Source: Gemmatimonadota bacterium (lineage in GTDB: Bacteria > Latescibacterota > UBA2968 > UBA8231). From it: a stretch of 64,000 nucleotides of DNA. The first letter of the stretch is position 1; each line of letters starts with the position of its first letter. The notes beneath the pieces are model-generated. The model was not told the DNA's origin and ran no database searches. It saw only the letters and a list, made by a program, of their open reading frames with translations. Position numbers and translations under genes: made by a program. The DNA lies in assembly GCA_018660835.1 (NCBI GenBank), contig JABJJN010000008.1:110977-174976 (forward strand). The letters are read 5' to 3'. Below are positions 27,329 to 36,460 of the stretch, one piece after another.

Positions 27329-28414
27329 GTGAACGTCCTGTTCTTCTGGGAACCGGTCGGTGGTCTCAGTCTCGAGCATCGCTGCAACCCCTACGCTGGA
27401 CTCCTTGACCACGCCTTACACGCCCACGACATCCATCTCGAGTTGGGTGACTATGGTATGTCGCCGGCGTGGCTCGAGGCGCAACGGTCAACCCATGACG
27501 TTCTACACCTCAACTGGTTACATCTGTTCTACCGACGCGACGACCTGGCGGCGACGGTAGCAGCCTTCCATGACTTCGCCGAGAGCATCCACGTTGCCCA
27601 CCGGTTGGGGTATCGTATCGTGTGGACCCTGCACAATCTTTATCCCCATGAGCGCCCCTTCCCGCAGATCGATCACATGGCCCGACTGCTGGTGGCCGAT
27701 CACGCGGATATCGTGCTCGCTCACTGTGAACATGCGGCTGCTTTGGCGCGAAAACACTTCTACTGTCGGGATGTACGAGTCGTGCCACACGGGAACTTCA
27801 TCGACGTATTCCGCAACGATCTGCCCCAGGCAGAGGCCCGGGCACGCCTCGATCTGGATAGCGACGATTTCGTCTATCTATTCTTCGGCAATGCACGTGG
27901 TTACAAGTCGATCGAAACGCTGATCGACGCGTTTGTCAGCCTGCAAGCTGACGATGCAGTGCTGGGCCTGATGATGCGCAATGCCTTCGACCCCTCCTAC
28001 GGGCAGCAACTGGCCGATCATGCTGGCAACAGTGGCGGGCGTATTCGCATCTGGACCTCCGAGTTCTTCGCCAACGACGACTTTCAGCTCTATCTCAACA
28101 GTGCGGATGTCGTCGTGCTTCCCTTCGCCGAAGTACTGACGTCAGGCTCGGCGATCACAGCCCTTGGTTTTGGCCGACCGGTCATCGCGCCGGCTCTAGG
28201 CTGCCTGCCAGAGCTCATCGGCGACACGGCGGGCATCATCTACGACCCGGCCATTGCCGATGCATTGCCACGTGCAATGGAAACGATCCGGCGACGTGAT
28301 CTCACCAGCCTTGGTGCCGCTGCTCGAGCTCGCGCCGAGTCGTTGGACTGGGCAGGGATCGCGACGCACATCGTCGCTGCCTACCGCGGCGATGAGATCT
28401 CGATGGCGCCATGA
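27329..28414 (+). CDS. GT4-type glycosyltransferase
   Basis: A 361-residue GT-B fold protein. Its N-terminal half has HLNWLHLFYR, IVWTLHNLYPHE and VVPHGNFIDVF; the C-terminal nucleotide-sugar half has FLYFFGNARGYKSIE-like VYLFFGNARGYK, DVVVLPFAEVLTSGSA and PVIAPALGCLPELI, the family 4 donor-binding block. It likely adds a sugar to a lipid or polysaccharide at the cytoplasmic face. GTG start with AAGGATGAT upstream. Its stop overlaps the next start (ATGA), so the two are translationally coupled. Confidence 0.85.
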   Translation: MNVLFFWEPVGGLSLEHRCNPYAGLLDHALHAHDIHLELGDYGMSPAWLEAQRSTHDVLHLNWLHLFYRRDDLAATVAAFHDFAESIHVAHRLGYRIVWTLHNLYPHERPFPQIDHMARLLVADHADIVLAHCEHAAALARKHFYCRDVRVVPHGNFIDVFRNDLPQAEARARLDLDSDDFVYLFFGNARGYKSIETLIDAFVSLQADDAVLGLMMRNAFDPSYGQQLADHAGNSGGRIRIWTSEFFANDDFQLYLNSADVVVLPFAEVLTSGSAITALGFGRPVIAPALGCLPELIGDTAGIIYDPAIADALPRAMETIRRRDLTSLGAAARARAESLDWAGIATHIVAAYRGDEISMAP

Positions 28415-29493
28415 CCCAGCACACCTTCACTCGGCATGGTGCCCTGCTCACCCCTGTTCCCAACATGGTCGGCCCCGGTCCATACTACTGCTGTCTCGTG
28501 GACATGAAGCAGGTGCCTGATTTTGCCGGTGACTACGCCTTGTATTTCTCCACCGATCACGACAGCGGTGCAGGTGGGATCTGGCTTTATGTCTGTAATG
28601 GGTCACCGACGGATCCGGCCGCCTGGAGATCATTTGATGCGGCCCTCGCGGCGGGAGACTTCCATCACCTGGGAGCGGGTCCGCAGGCGAATCCCATCTT
28701 CGTCGACCCCATTCAGGGAACCGGGCACACCGAGACGCCCCATGTAAATGTCATTGATGGCACCGTCTACATGACGTATCACAAGAATGGCATCGAAGAC
28801 ACGCAGCGAACCCTGCTGGCTACATCTACCGACGGTGTCTGTTTTTCGCGCATTCAGGGTGAGGATGATTCCGTGATCCTGCGTTATCAGCCCGGCGACA
28901 GACCTGGCAATGGCCACACAGGCTACTTCCGCTGGGCTCGCAACCGGTTTACCGCCATCCCGCACAAGTATGTCGGCTATTCGCTACACGGCGGTGGTGA
29001 TGACTACCACTCGGCGATCTGGGCCTCCGACGATGCGATCAACTGGCAGGAGTTGGATGTGCTCAAGCCCATCGAGGGCCATGCGATGCCCGACCAGAAC
29101 ATGATGCTGATCTGGCACGATATAGACCCCGGATCCGTCACCCCCCTCGGCAACGGCGAATATGTCGCCGTGTGTGGTGGTGGCAACAGAGCCTCGGGCG
29201 ATGTCTCTCGGGTCGTTGAGCTCTACGAGATCTTTCTGGCGGAAGATGGCCGCACACTGACACGACAGAGCCGTAGGATTCTGGGAACCAGACCCGGCGA
29301 CGATGACGCCGAAGAGTTGTCGTCACCGACCAGCCTTGTTGTGGACGGAACCCAGCATCTGATCTACGTCGGCGCGAAGGATCGGGGTACAGTGAACACC
29401 GTCATGGGCGCGTCGGGTGTCTTCGATGTCCAGGCTCCCGTCAGTGTACCGCTACCTGCTGCCCAGCGTGCACGCCATGTGGTGTGTCAGTGA
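28411..29493 (+). CDS. Five-bladed propeller protein, GH43/GH32-like
   Basis: A 360-residue protein of repeated beta-rich blades typical of the GH43/GH32/DUF-type glycosidase propellers: YALYFSTDHDSGAGGIWLYV, GHTETPHVNVIDGTVYMTYHKN, TLLATSTDGVCF, HSAIWASDDAINWQEL and VVDGTQHLIYVGAKD. The order of blades suggests glycan binding or cleavage, but I cannot point to the three catalytic acids with confidence. No signal peptide, so it is likely cytoplasmic. Its ATG overlaps the glycosyltransferase stop; it converges with gene F 43 bases later. Confidence 0.65.
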   Translation: MTQHTFTRHGALLTPVPNMVGPGPYYCCLVDMKQVPDFAGDYALYFSTDHDSGAGGIWLYVCNGSPTDPAAWRSFDAALAAGDFHHLGAGPQANPIFVDPIQGTGHTETPHVNVIDGTVYMTYHKNGIEDTQRTLLATSTDGVCFSRIQGEDDSVILRYQPGDRPGNGHTGYFRWARNRFTAIPHKYVGYSLHGGGDDYHSAIWASDDAINWQELDVLKPIEGHAMPDQNMMLIWHDIDPGSVTPLGNGEYVAVCGGGNRASGDVSRVVELYEIFLAEDGRTLTRQSRRILGTRPGDDDAEELSSPTSLVVDGTQHLIYVGAKDRGTVNTVMGASGVFDVQAPVSVPLPAAQRARHVVCQ

Positions 29494-29536
29494 CTGCCGT
29501 TCAGTGCCTGGTCCCTGTCTGCCGCCTGACACAAGC

Positions 29537-30703
29537 TCAACCTGTCATGGCCCGGGCCGTAGACAGATGAGCAAGGAAGTTCTCCGGGGGCGTCCCTGGC
29601 AGGACAGCATCCGCCGTCGAATGGATGTGCGCCTGGCCAGCCGTAGCCGAGACCATGCTCCGCGTCGCCAACCTCACCGCTTCTACGCTGCCGTCTCGCA
29701 GTAGACCCAGGTCAAGATTTCCCTTAGTGCAAGATCCTGGGCGCAGACGTGCTCTGGCGCTGGCCAGTTCATTATCCCCAGCCGGTGGTGGCGCCACCGT
29801 CTCCAGAACATCCGCCTCGATACGATCGAAGACTCCCGCATCAAAGAAGCGCTGAGTCCGACCACAGTTGTGGTACCAGAACAGACCGCCGCGATCGTGG
29901 GTCCAGGCGGCGTAGTCGCTCAGACACGGCACATCCATGGCAGCGAACAAGTCAGGTGACGTCATCTCCAGACCAAGTCCGGAGGCGCTCATGAAATCAA
30001 ACCCCTCCTCCAGGGCGAGGGCGAAGACGAAGAGCGAAGCCTCATAGACGGCGGCCATACTGCGGCGATAGGTAGACTCGAAGTCGTGCCAGTGCAGAAA
30101 CCACGTGGCCTGGCCAACCTGGTGAGCGAGCCAGTACGGATTGACGTGGCCGATGACGATGACACCATCATCGGCAACCTTGCGCCGCCACTGGCGGAAA
30201 AACGTGCGGATCTGCTCTTCCCGTTGTACCACCGAGAGACAGGCTGACTGGAAGTACAGGTGATCTTCTTCCGTCTGCACCGGAAAACTTGCCTCCGTGC
30301 TGCCCATGACCATGCCGCGGGGTAGGCGTTTGGTCCAGGTTCCAGCCTCGGTAGGCAGTGTGTAGCACACGCGATCTTTGTCGCTGCCTTGTTCGTCAAT
30401 CTCCCAGGGGAAGATGAACTGCGTGCAACCCACCATGAACATAGGCTCGTAGTCGACAGCACGACTCAGAGCGATCTCGTCGCCTACGGCGTCTCCCGTG
30501 GTCGGCAGACCAAGGTGCTGCAGCGTTGCCTCCAGGACATCAGGCTTGGGCAGGAATGGCGAGACCACGGGGCGATGCTCGGCAGGAGAGCGGACATAGT
30601 CGATGAAACGCCGACGCGCCGTCCCCGGTGCCGCAGTGCATCCTGCGGCGTCGTCCTCAGACGCCACCTGACGACCAAGACGTGAGACATGTGACTCGTT
30701 CAT
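29537..30703 (-). CDS. URO-D superfamily protein F (HxCG class)
   Basis: A 388-residue URO-D-type protein. The body has FMSASGLGLEMTSPDLFAAM, the signature WYHNCGRTQ (HxCG), IEADVLETVAPPPAGDNEL, TKGNLDLGLL and HIHSTADAVLPGTPPEN. The APPPxGD-N block is typical of a subgroup often annotated as URO-D near sugar genes. The second Met (30703) follows GGAGGAGC, so it is preferred to the ATG at 30718. It is the only member of the array transcribed alone, and it faces gene G across a 184 bp spacer. Confidence 0.82.
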   Translation of the reverse strand: MNESHVSRLGRQVASEDDAAGCTAAPGTARRRFIDYVRSPAEHRPVVSPFLPKPDVLEATLQHLGLPTTGDAVGDEIALSRAVDYEPMFMVGCTQFIFPWEIDEQGSDKDRVCYTLPTEAGTWTKRLPRGMVMGSTEASFPVQTEEDHLYFQSACLSVVQREEQIRTFFRQWRRKVADDGVIVIGHVNPYWLAHQVGQATWFLHWHDFESTYRRSMAAVYEASLFVFALALEEGFDFMSASGLGLEMTSPDLFAAMDVPCLSDYAAWTHDRGGLFWYHNCGRTQRFFDAGVFDRIEADVLETVAPPPAGDNELASARARLRPGSCTKGNLDLGLLRDGSVEAVRLATRSMVSATAGQAHIHSTADAVLPGTPPENFLAHLSTARAMTG

Positions 30704-30821
30704 GCTGTGCTCCTCCATTCCCTACAACCTACCCTAATTCGTCTCTGAGATGCGAGTACAGGTAGCGCCTTGCCCGGTGTAGGAGATCTCGGTTTGTTGA
30801 CATAAGGAGGTGACGAACATC

Positions 30822-30875
30822 GTGACACCTCAATCGGCCAGTCTAGATCCCGCGATCCTACCGCCCGGAGCCTGA
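30822..30875 (+). other. Possible 17-codon leader ORF before gene G
   Basis: AAGGAGGTGA (30804-30813), a full anti-Shine-Dalgarno match, precedes a GTG at 30822 that opens 17 codons (V-TPQSASLDPAILPPGA) ending in TGA, 12 bases before the ATG of gene G. No such strong site precedes gene G itself. It could be a translated leader or coincidence. Confidence 0.35.
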
Positions 30876-30887
30876 GATTTGCAAGAG

Positions 30888-31901
30888 ATGACCAGCCTGG
30901 AGCGCGTCCGTGCCACGATTGCCGGTAGGCCACGCGACCGGCCTCCAGTGCAGCCGATGCTGATGACCTTCGCTGGAAAATATGCCAGGATCCCCTTTGG
31001 GGACTACTGCCGCAGCGGCGAGTTAATGGCCGCCGCCCAGTTGTCCGTGTGGCGTGATTTTGACCTCGACATTCTGCTGACCTGTTCGGATCCTGCCCGC
31101 GAGGTCGTGGACTTGTGCGGCGAAGACAGTGTGCGCTGGTATCCTGACCAACCGCCAGCGATCGACGAGACCAACGCGGCCCTCAAGGACAAGGCGAAAC
31201 TCGCACAACTGACACTCCCCGACGTCCACGCCGGACGGATGGGCGACCGCATCGAGGCGATCCGACTCCTGCGTCGTGAAGCAGGCGCCGAGGCCTGTAT
31301 TGTCGGCTGGGTCGAAGGCGCCCTGGCTCTGGCTGCCGAGCTACGTGGCATCAATGCACTCATGACCGATTTCTTCGACGACCCGGCCTTCGTCCATGAC
31401 CTGCTCACGTTCTGTGCCGACCTCTCCACCCACTATGCTGCAGCTCAGGTTGAAGCGGGTGCTGACAGCATCGGCATGAGTGACGCTGCCGCGAGTCTGA
31501 TCGGACCAGAATTCTACGCCGACTTTCTGTGGTCGAGACAGCGACAGATCCTGCGTGCCGCCACCGACGCAGGAGCGATGACACGAGTACACATGTGCGG
31601 CTGTACTGACCCCCTGCTGGAAGATATGGCACGGCTGCCAGCCGACGTCTTCGAAGTCGACTTCCTCACCGACCTTGCCCTCGCCCGACAGAAACTGGGG
31701 GCAGATCGCACGCTGTGTGGCAATATCGACACCATCTCAACCATGCTGGAAGGCAGCGTTGACGATGTCACCCAGTCAGCGCAGGACTGTCAGATGGCTG
31801 GTGGCAAGCATTTCATCGTTGCACCCGGATGTGAAGTCGCGCCCTTCACACCACCAGAAAACGTACGGGCTCTTGTCGAATTTTCTAAAAAATTGAGCTG
31901 A
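30888..31901 (+). CDS. URO-D superfamily protein G, MtaA/MtbA-like methyltransferase
   Basis: A 337-residue barrel that is the most MtaA-like in the window. It keeps the whole zinc pattern of methylcobamide:thiol methyltransferases: His235-x-Cys237 in VHMCGC and Cys315 in VAPGCEVAPFTPPEN, with LCGNID between. In methanogens this enzyme class moves a methyl group from a corrinoid protein to coenzyme M; in bacteria the acceptor would be another thiol or tetrahydrofolate. No corrinoid protein is nearby. A TTG at 30879 is an alternative start. First gene of a two-gene unit with H, 20 bases apart. Confidence 0.87.
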   Translation: MTSLERVRATIAGRPRDRPPVQPMLMTFAGKYARIPFGDYCRSGELMAAAQLSVWRDFDLDILLTCSDPAREVVDLCGEDSVRWYPDQPPAIDETNAALKDKAKLAQLTLPDVHAGRMGDRIEAIRLLRREAGAEACIVGWVEGALALAAELRGINALMTDFFDDPAFVHDLLTFCADLSTHYAAAQVEAGADSIGMSDAAASLIGPEFYADFLWSRQRQILRAATDAGAMTRVHMCGCTDPLLEDMARLPADVFEVDFLTDLALARQKLGADRTLCGNIDTISTMLEGSVDDVTQSAQDCQMAGGKHFIVAPGCEVAPFTPPENVRALVEFSKKLS

Positions 31902-31921
31902 CGAAAGAGGGCAGTCATCCC

Positions 31922-32968
31922 ATGACCTCTCGTGAACGCATCCTCGCCGCCCTCAAGGGTGAGCGTCCTGATCGTATACCCGTCTCCCCCTTTGGCCTGG
32001 GGCATCTGGATCCGGACGGGCCTGTTGCGGCCGAGTTGATTGCCCGCACCGACCCCTTCCTGACGGCAGGTCTCGGTGGCAACCCTTTCACCGGCACTGC
32101 CGTCGACAGCACCAGCCAGCAGGTGGGAGACGAGACCATCACCCGCTACCAGACACCGGCTGGCGAGCTTGTGCAGCGTTATCAGCGGACCAGCATCACC
32201 GGCTGCACAACCGAGTTTCCCTGCAAGGACGCAGCAGATGTGGAGGCATTCTTAAGTATTCCCTTCGTCGCCGCCGTGCCCCAGGTGGAAGCCTTTCTCA
32301 AACGACGTGCCGAGATCGGTGACGACGCGCTGCTGCTGGCTGGCATCGGCGACGCCATTTGCTTCCCCGCCACAATTCTGTCACCTGAAGACATGTGTCT
32401 GCTGTCCATGGATTCGCCCGAATTGCTGCGCCGCTGCGTACACGTCGCCCATGAGCGTCTGATGAGCTTCGTCGATCTCGCCTGTTGTGCCGGTGTCGAT
32501 GCTTTCCGCATCGTCGGCGGCGAATACGCCACCGAGCAACTCGGCCCCGCCGGATTTGACGACCTCGTGAGACCGTGGGACACGCAACTCGTCTCCCTGA
32601 TCCACGACCACGGGGCCCTGGCCTACTACCACAATCACGGCTACGTCGACAGCTATCTCGAGACCTTCGCCGATCTAGGCATCGACTTTCTCGATCCCCT
32701 CGAAGTGCCGCCCTACGGCAACGTCGACCTTGGCACCGCCCACCGCCGTATTGGCGATCGTGTCTGCCTCGTAGGTGGGCTCGATGACATGGAGGTGTTG
32801 GAAACACGCGACGAAGCCACAGTTCGGCGTCTGGGACGTGCTCACCTGGAGGCCGTAGGTCACGAAAGCGGGTTCTGCCTCGGCGGAACGGCGTCCGGCA
32901 CATTCACCGCCAAGGCGGCGTGCAACTTCATCGCCCTCGCCGAGGAGTCGCAGAGCTTCTGCCGCTGA
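31922..32968 (+). CDS. URO-D superfamily protein H (HNHG variant)
   Basis: A 348-residue URO-D-type protein opening MTSRERILAALKGERPDRIPVSP. The signature strand reads YYHNHGYV, a histidine in place of the Cys or Asp of other copies. Other blocks: AFRIVGGEYATEQL, FLDPLEVPPYGNVDL, VCLVGGLDDMEVL and GFCLGGTASGTFT. Its chemistry may differ from gene G, with which it is probably cotranscribed. It meets gene I tail to tail with a 10 bp gap. Confidence 0.85.
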   Translation: MTSRERILAALKGERPDRIPVSPFGLGHLDPDGPVAAELIARTDPFLTAGLGGNPFTGTAVDSTSQQVGDETITRYQTPAGELVQRYQRTSITGCTTEFPCKDAADVEAFLSIPFVAAVPQVEAFLKRRAEIGDDALLLAGIGDAICFPATILSPEDMCLLSMDSPELLRRCVHVAHERLMSFVDLACCAGVDAFRIVGGEYATEQLGPAGFDDLVRPWDTQLVSLIHDHGALAYYHNHGYVDSYLETFADLGIDFLDPLEVPPYGNVDLGTAHRRIGDRVCLVGGLDDMEVLETRDEATVRRLGRAHLEAVGHESGFCLGGTASGTFTAKAACNFIALAEESQSFCR

Positions 32969-32978
32969 GTCACCCGGG

Positions 32979-34019
32979 TTAGCGGTGCCAGCGCTCGCTC
33001 AGGTAGTCGAAGTAGAACAGCGCATTGTCGACAGGCACATTGCTGGGGATGTGGTTGCCCACGGCAAAGACGAAACCGGGGCAGCGCTCGGCCAGTGCCA
33101 GACTCGCATCGACCTCAGCAGCTATCTGCTCTTGCGTCCCAAAGGTGAGGGTGCGACAGTCCACCTTGCTGCTGACGATCACATGCGTGTCAGCGAACCC
33201 CTCCACAACGGCCTCCAGGGAGGTCATCGGTTCGAAGATGAATCCATGCGCGCCAGCAGCGGCCAGATCCGGCAGGAACTCGGTGAATGTCGCATCGGCA
33301 CAGAATAGGACGATCTTGCCAGCTTCGCGCAGCGGCTCCCAGAGTTTCTGGTAGCGTGGAAAGATGGCCGACCGGTAGAAATCGGGGTGCATGAATGGCC
33401 CCTCGGACCAGACCATGTCGTCATGGCAGATGAAGGCCTCGATCGACGTCTCGGCCTGCGCCTGATAGTGATGGAGGGACAGGCGGAAAAAGCCATCGAC
33501 GACTCGCTCGAAACGATCCTGATCAGCCGCCGCCTCCAGCAGGCGTTCCCAGCCGAAGGTCTGAATCATGCCTGAGACGATGGTCTTGTAGTAGCCACCG
33601 GGAAACACCTGCTCGGGATGTTCGCCTCGTCCCGTGCGATAGCGCTCCTCGTAGAATTCGACGAGTTCGCCGTGCTCGGGCAGGCCATACTCCTCGACGG
33701 CGTCGAAAGCCCACACCTGTTCCACTGTGGCGAAAGGACAGCTGATCGTCTCACGACGATCGATCCCGCCTTCGAGGAATTCCGCGTGGCCCATGTCGGT
33801 GACCCTGCCCCTTTCCTCCCAAGGCACCGGGCCATCACTCGTCGACCACAGGAAATCGATATCCCAGGCATCGTGAAAGGCCTGCCAGGCAGCCGTGTCC
33901 TGCTGCGGGTCGCGTCCGGTGACGGCACGCACCAGCGCGTAATTGCTGCAATACTCCGTATGTGCCAGACGCGCCGCTGGATCTCGCCGCAGAGCGGCCA
34001 TGCCAATCTCGTAGCTCAT
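32979..34019 (-). CDS. URO-D superfamily protein I (divergent)
   Basis: A 346-residue URO-D-like protein. The start (MSYEIGMAALRRDPAARLAHTEYCSNYALV) lacks the usual M-x-SRER opening and resembles another known URO-D subgroup. The signature position reads VLFCADATF, with no His. Other blocks: AFICHDDMVWSEGPFMHPDFY, FIFEPMTSLEAV and FVFAVGNHIPSNVPVDN. Loss of the HxC/HxD pair argues that metal or substrate binding is altered. Last gene of the fucosidase-J-I operon, 12 bases after J. Confidence 0.82.
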   Translation of the reverse strand: MSYEIGMAALRRDPAARLAHTEYCSNYALVRAVTGRDPQQDTAAWQAFHDAWDIDFLWSTSDGPVPWEERGRVTDMGHAEFLEGGIDRRETISCPFATVEQVWAFDAVEEYGLPEHGELVEFYEERYRTGRGEHPEQVFPGGYYKTIVSGMIQTFGWERLLEAAADQDRFERVVDGFFRLSLHHYQAQAETSIEAFICHDDMVWSEGPFMHPDFYRSAIFPRYQKLWEPLREAGKIVLFCADATFTEFLPDLAAAGAHGFIFEPMTSLEAVVEGFADTHVIVSSKVDCRTLTFGTQEQIAAEVDASLALAERCPGFVFAVGNHIPSNVPVDNALFYFDYLSERWHR

Positions 34020-34031
34020 GAGCGCAGGCGA

Positions 34032-35135
34032 TCAGCGCCAGCGGCCGCAGTAGTCGGATGCTCGATGCGTGTCGATCATCGTCTGATCCAGTGGATACTC
34101 ACCCCAGCGTCGTCCTGCGTCTACCATGGCACGGTAGTTATCCGGCTTCACTGCAGGGTGGATAGAGTTGCTCGACGCCAGGATGAATCCCCCACCAGGG
34201 GCCGCCTTGGCGATGGTCTCTTGCACCGCGACCTCTACCTCGGCTTCGGTGGCATGCGGCAACAGTTCCGTGCAGTCGATGTTGCCGATGACGGCGATAC
34301 GGTCGCCATAACGTGCCTTCGCCTCGCCGATGTCCATGCCGGCCAGTGGCTCCAGCGGATCGATGGCGTCGATCCCTGCCTCATCGACCATCATATCGAG
34401 AATCGGCCAGATATTGCCATCCGTGTGTTTGATGAAGGGCACACCACACGCATGGGCTGCGTCAACACTCTGTTTGAGATAGGGTAGGACGAACTCACGG
34501 AAGTGATTGGGTGACATGGCCGGCCCATGGGTCGCCGCGTAGTCGTCGCCGGAGACGACGACATCGGCACCCAATTCGATGGCCTTCGTCATCATGCGGA
34601 TCTTGTAGTCCATCACGATCTGCGCCAACTCGTGGACGAAATCAGGTGCTTCGATGTAGGCCATCAACAACCTGTCCATGCCGCCAAGTAGATAATGCGA
34701 GAACTCGAAGGCATCGTGAGTACAGAAGACGATCGCCCGCTGCCCTTTGAAGCGCGCCACCGCTGAGCGCAGACTCACAAGCCGCGCCTCGTCCTCAACG
34801 TCCGGTGGCGTGTAGGTAGCCAGGTCGCCGGGTCCGGCGATGGGACCACTCTCGGGATAGGGAATACCAACGTCCGTCTGCCGCCACACGACCTGCCAGT
34901 GATCGGCACTCGCCGCGCCGATCCCCTCCATGCCGATGTCGTCGACTTGTATTGGCGTCAGTGGCGTATCCTCGAAGACGGTGATGCCGTCGAGATCTTC
35001 CGCTTCGACAAAGTCCTCAAGACTTGTCGCCCCCCACGCTGATCGTGTGGGTTCGTTGATGATGAGCTCCCAGATGGGCACACGATCCGGCTGTTGTCGC
35101 CGCAGAGCAGTAAGAAAGCGGTCTCGGCCGTTCAT
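34032..35135 (-). CDS. URO-D superfamily protein J (HxDG class)
   Basis: A 367-residue URO-D-type barrel opening MNGRDRFLTALRRQQPDRVPIWE. Family blocks: VVVSGDDYAATHGPAMSPNHF, the signature FIKHTDGNIWPIL (HxDG), IDPLEPLAGMDIGEAK, IAVIGNIDCTELL and GGGFILASSNSIHPAVKPDN. Its ATG overlaps the TGA of the upstream alpha-L-fucosidase, so the two are translationally coupled, which ties it by position to fucosyl glycan use. Confidence 0.87.
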   Translation of the reverse strand: MNGRDRFLTALRRQQPDRVPIWELIINEPTRSAWGATSLEDFVEAEDLDGITVFEDTPLTPIQVDDIGMEGIGAASADHWQVVWRQTDVGIPYPESGPIAGPGDLATYTPPDVEDEARLVSLRSAVARFKGQRAIVFCTHDAFEFSHYLLGGMDRLLMAYIEAPDFVHELAQIVMDYKIRMMTKAIELGADVVVSGDDYAATHGPAMSPNHFREFVLPYLKQSVDAAHACGVPFIKHTDGNIWPILDMMVDEAGIDAIDPLEPLAGMDIGEAKARYGDRIAVIGNIDCTELLPHATEAEVEVAVQETIAKAAPGGGFILASSNSIHPAVKPDNYRAMVDAGRRWGEYPLDQTMIDTHRASDYCGRWR

Positions 35136-36460
35136 CTGTTGCTCTTCAGAAATAGCTCGACCACCGGTATGTCCACATTGGGACGTTCCACAGGTAGATC
35201 CAGGGTCACGGCACCCGCGTCAGCACCACCCATCTCCATCTGCTGCGCAGAGGGCTCGTGCAGGAAAACTTCCGACGCATCGTTGAGCAGTTGTGCGTAT
35301 TCCACCTTGCCTGCAAGTCCATCCAGTGACAGCTGCTTGTAGGGCCAGGCGAAGATGTGCACGTAAAGACGATTGGTCTGTGGATTCCACGTCAGGCGAC
35401 AATCCTTCGGTGTGGGCACACCGGCCTCAGCGGCTGTACAACCGTAGATGGATCGCGCGTGTCGCCGCATCCACTCCCCCATGCCACGCAGTCGCTGCAG
35501 AGCCCGCTCATCAAACTCCCCACGTCCCGTGGGGCCAACGTTGAGCAGTAGATTGCCCCCCTTGCTGACCACTTCGATCAGCATTCGCAGCAATTGCTCG
35601 ACGCTCTTCCAGCTTGACTCGTCGCGATGGTAGCCCCAGGATCCCGAGAACGTCTGGCACGTCTCCCACACGACCTTCGTGCCACTGTCGTCAGTTGGCC
35701 ATTCGCGGGGCATGAATTGCTCCGGCGTGCGATAGTCCCAGCCACCCTCCACATCCATCAGGTCCAGTCGGTCATCGACGAGGATGTCTGGCTGCAATTG
35801 CCGTGTCAGCTGGATCAGTTTCTCGCTCTGCCAGTCCTGTCGCCCTTTGCCATCGAATTCTGCGGGTCGGCCGCGCGCGCCAGCAGGATAGGAGAAGTCG
35901 TAGAACAGCAGATCAACCTTGCCATAGTTGGTGAGCAATTCACGCACCTGTCCGTGCAAGTAGTCGCTGTACTTGCTCTGCTCGCGGTTGGCGTTGTGTG
36001 CATCCCGCTCGGGATGGTTGCGCATGGAGTGCACATCGTCGATTCGAAACTGCGGGTGATGCCAGTCGATGAGGGAGTGATAGAATCCGACCTTCATCCC
36101 ACGCTCACGAAAGGCCGTCACCATGGGATTGATCAGATCACGACCGGCCGGTGTGTTCGGCGCTTTGTAGTCGGTGAGTTTTGAATCCCACAGGCAGAAA
36201 CCGTCATGATGCTTGGTCGTCACGCAGAAATACTTCATGCCCGCATTGCTCGCCTCTGCCGCCCACATCTCCGGGTCGTAGAGGTCGGGATCGAAACGGG
36301 GAAAATACCTGGCGTCGTAATCCTCGTCAGAAATCTCTTCGCGTTGCTTGACCCACTCGTGCCGGCCGGGCAGAGCGTAGAGCCCCCAGTGGATGAACAA
36401 CCCGAAGCGGTCCTGAACAAACCAATCCGAGTCGCCCGTCGTCGGTCTGACCTGGTGCAT
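35132..36460 (-). CDS. Alpha-L-fucosidase, GH29
   Basis: A 442-residue retaining exo-fucosidase. GH29 blocks are clear: RFGLFIHWGLYALPG (18-32), TTKHHDGFCLWDS (81-93), GFYHSLIDWHHP and VDLLFYDFSYP, where Asp188 stands at the nucleophile position (often WFDG in the family). VGPTGRGEFD and a short C-terminal beta domain follow. No signal peptide, so it probably acts on imported oligosaccharides. It is the first gene of a leftward operon with URO-D genes J and I and is divergent from gene K across 162 bp. Confidence 0.93.
   Translation of the reverse strand: MHQVRPTTGDSDWFVQDRFGLFIHWGLYALPGRHEWVKQREEISDEDYDARYFPRFDPDLYDPEMWAAEASNAGMKYFCVTTKHHDGFCLWDSKLTDYKAPNTPAGRDLINPMVTAFRERGMKVGFYHSLIDWHHPQFRIDDVHSMRNHPERDAHNANREQSKYSDYLHGQVRELLTNYGKVDLLFYDFSYPAGARGRPAEFDGKGRQDWQSEKLIQLTRQLQPDILVDDRLDLMDVEGGWDYRTPEQFMPREWPTDDSGTKVVWETCQTFSGSWGYHRDESSWKSVEQLLRMLIEVVSKGGNLLLNVGPTGRGEFDERALQRLRGMGEWMRRHARSIYGCTAAEAGVPTPKDCRLTWNPQTNRLYVHIFAWPYKQLSLDGLAGKVEYAQLLNDASEVFLHEPSAQQMEMGGADAGAVTLDLPVERPNVDIPVVELFLKSNR

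Noticed and set aside
30797-30802. TTGACA as promoter -35 of gene G
   Set aside because: No -10-like hexamer lies 16-18 bases downstream; the same holds for TTGACA at 36523-36528.
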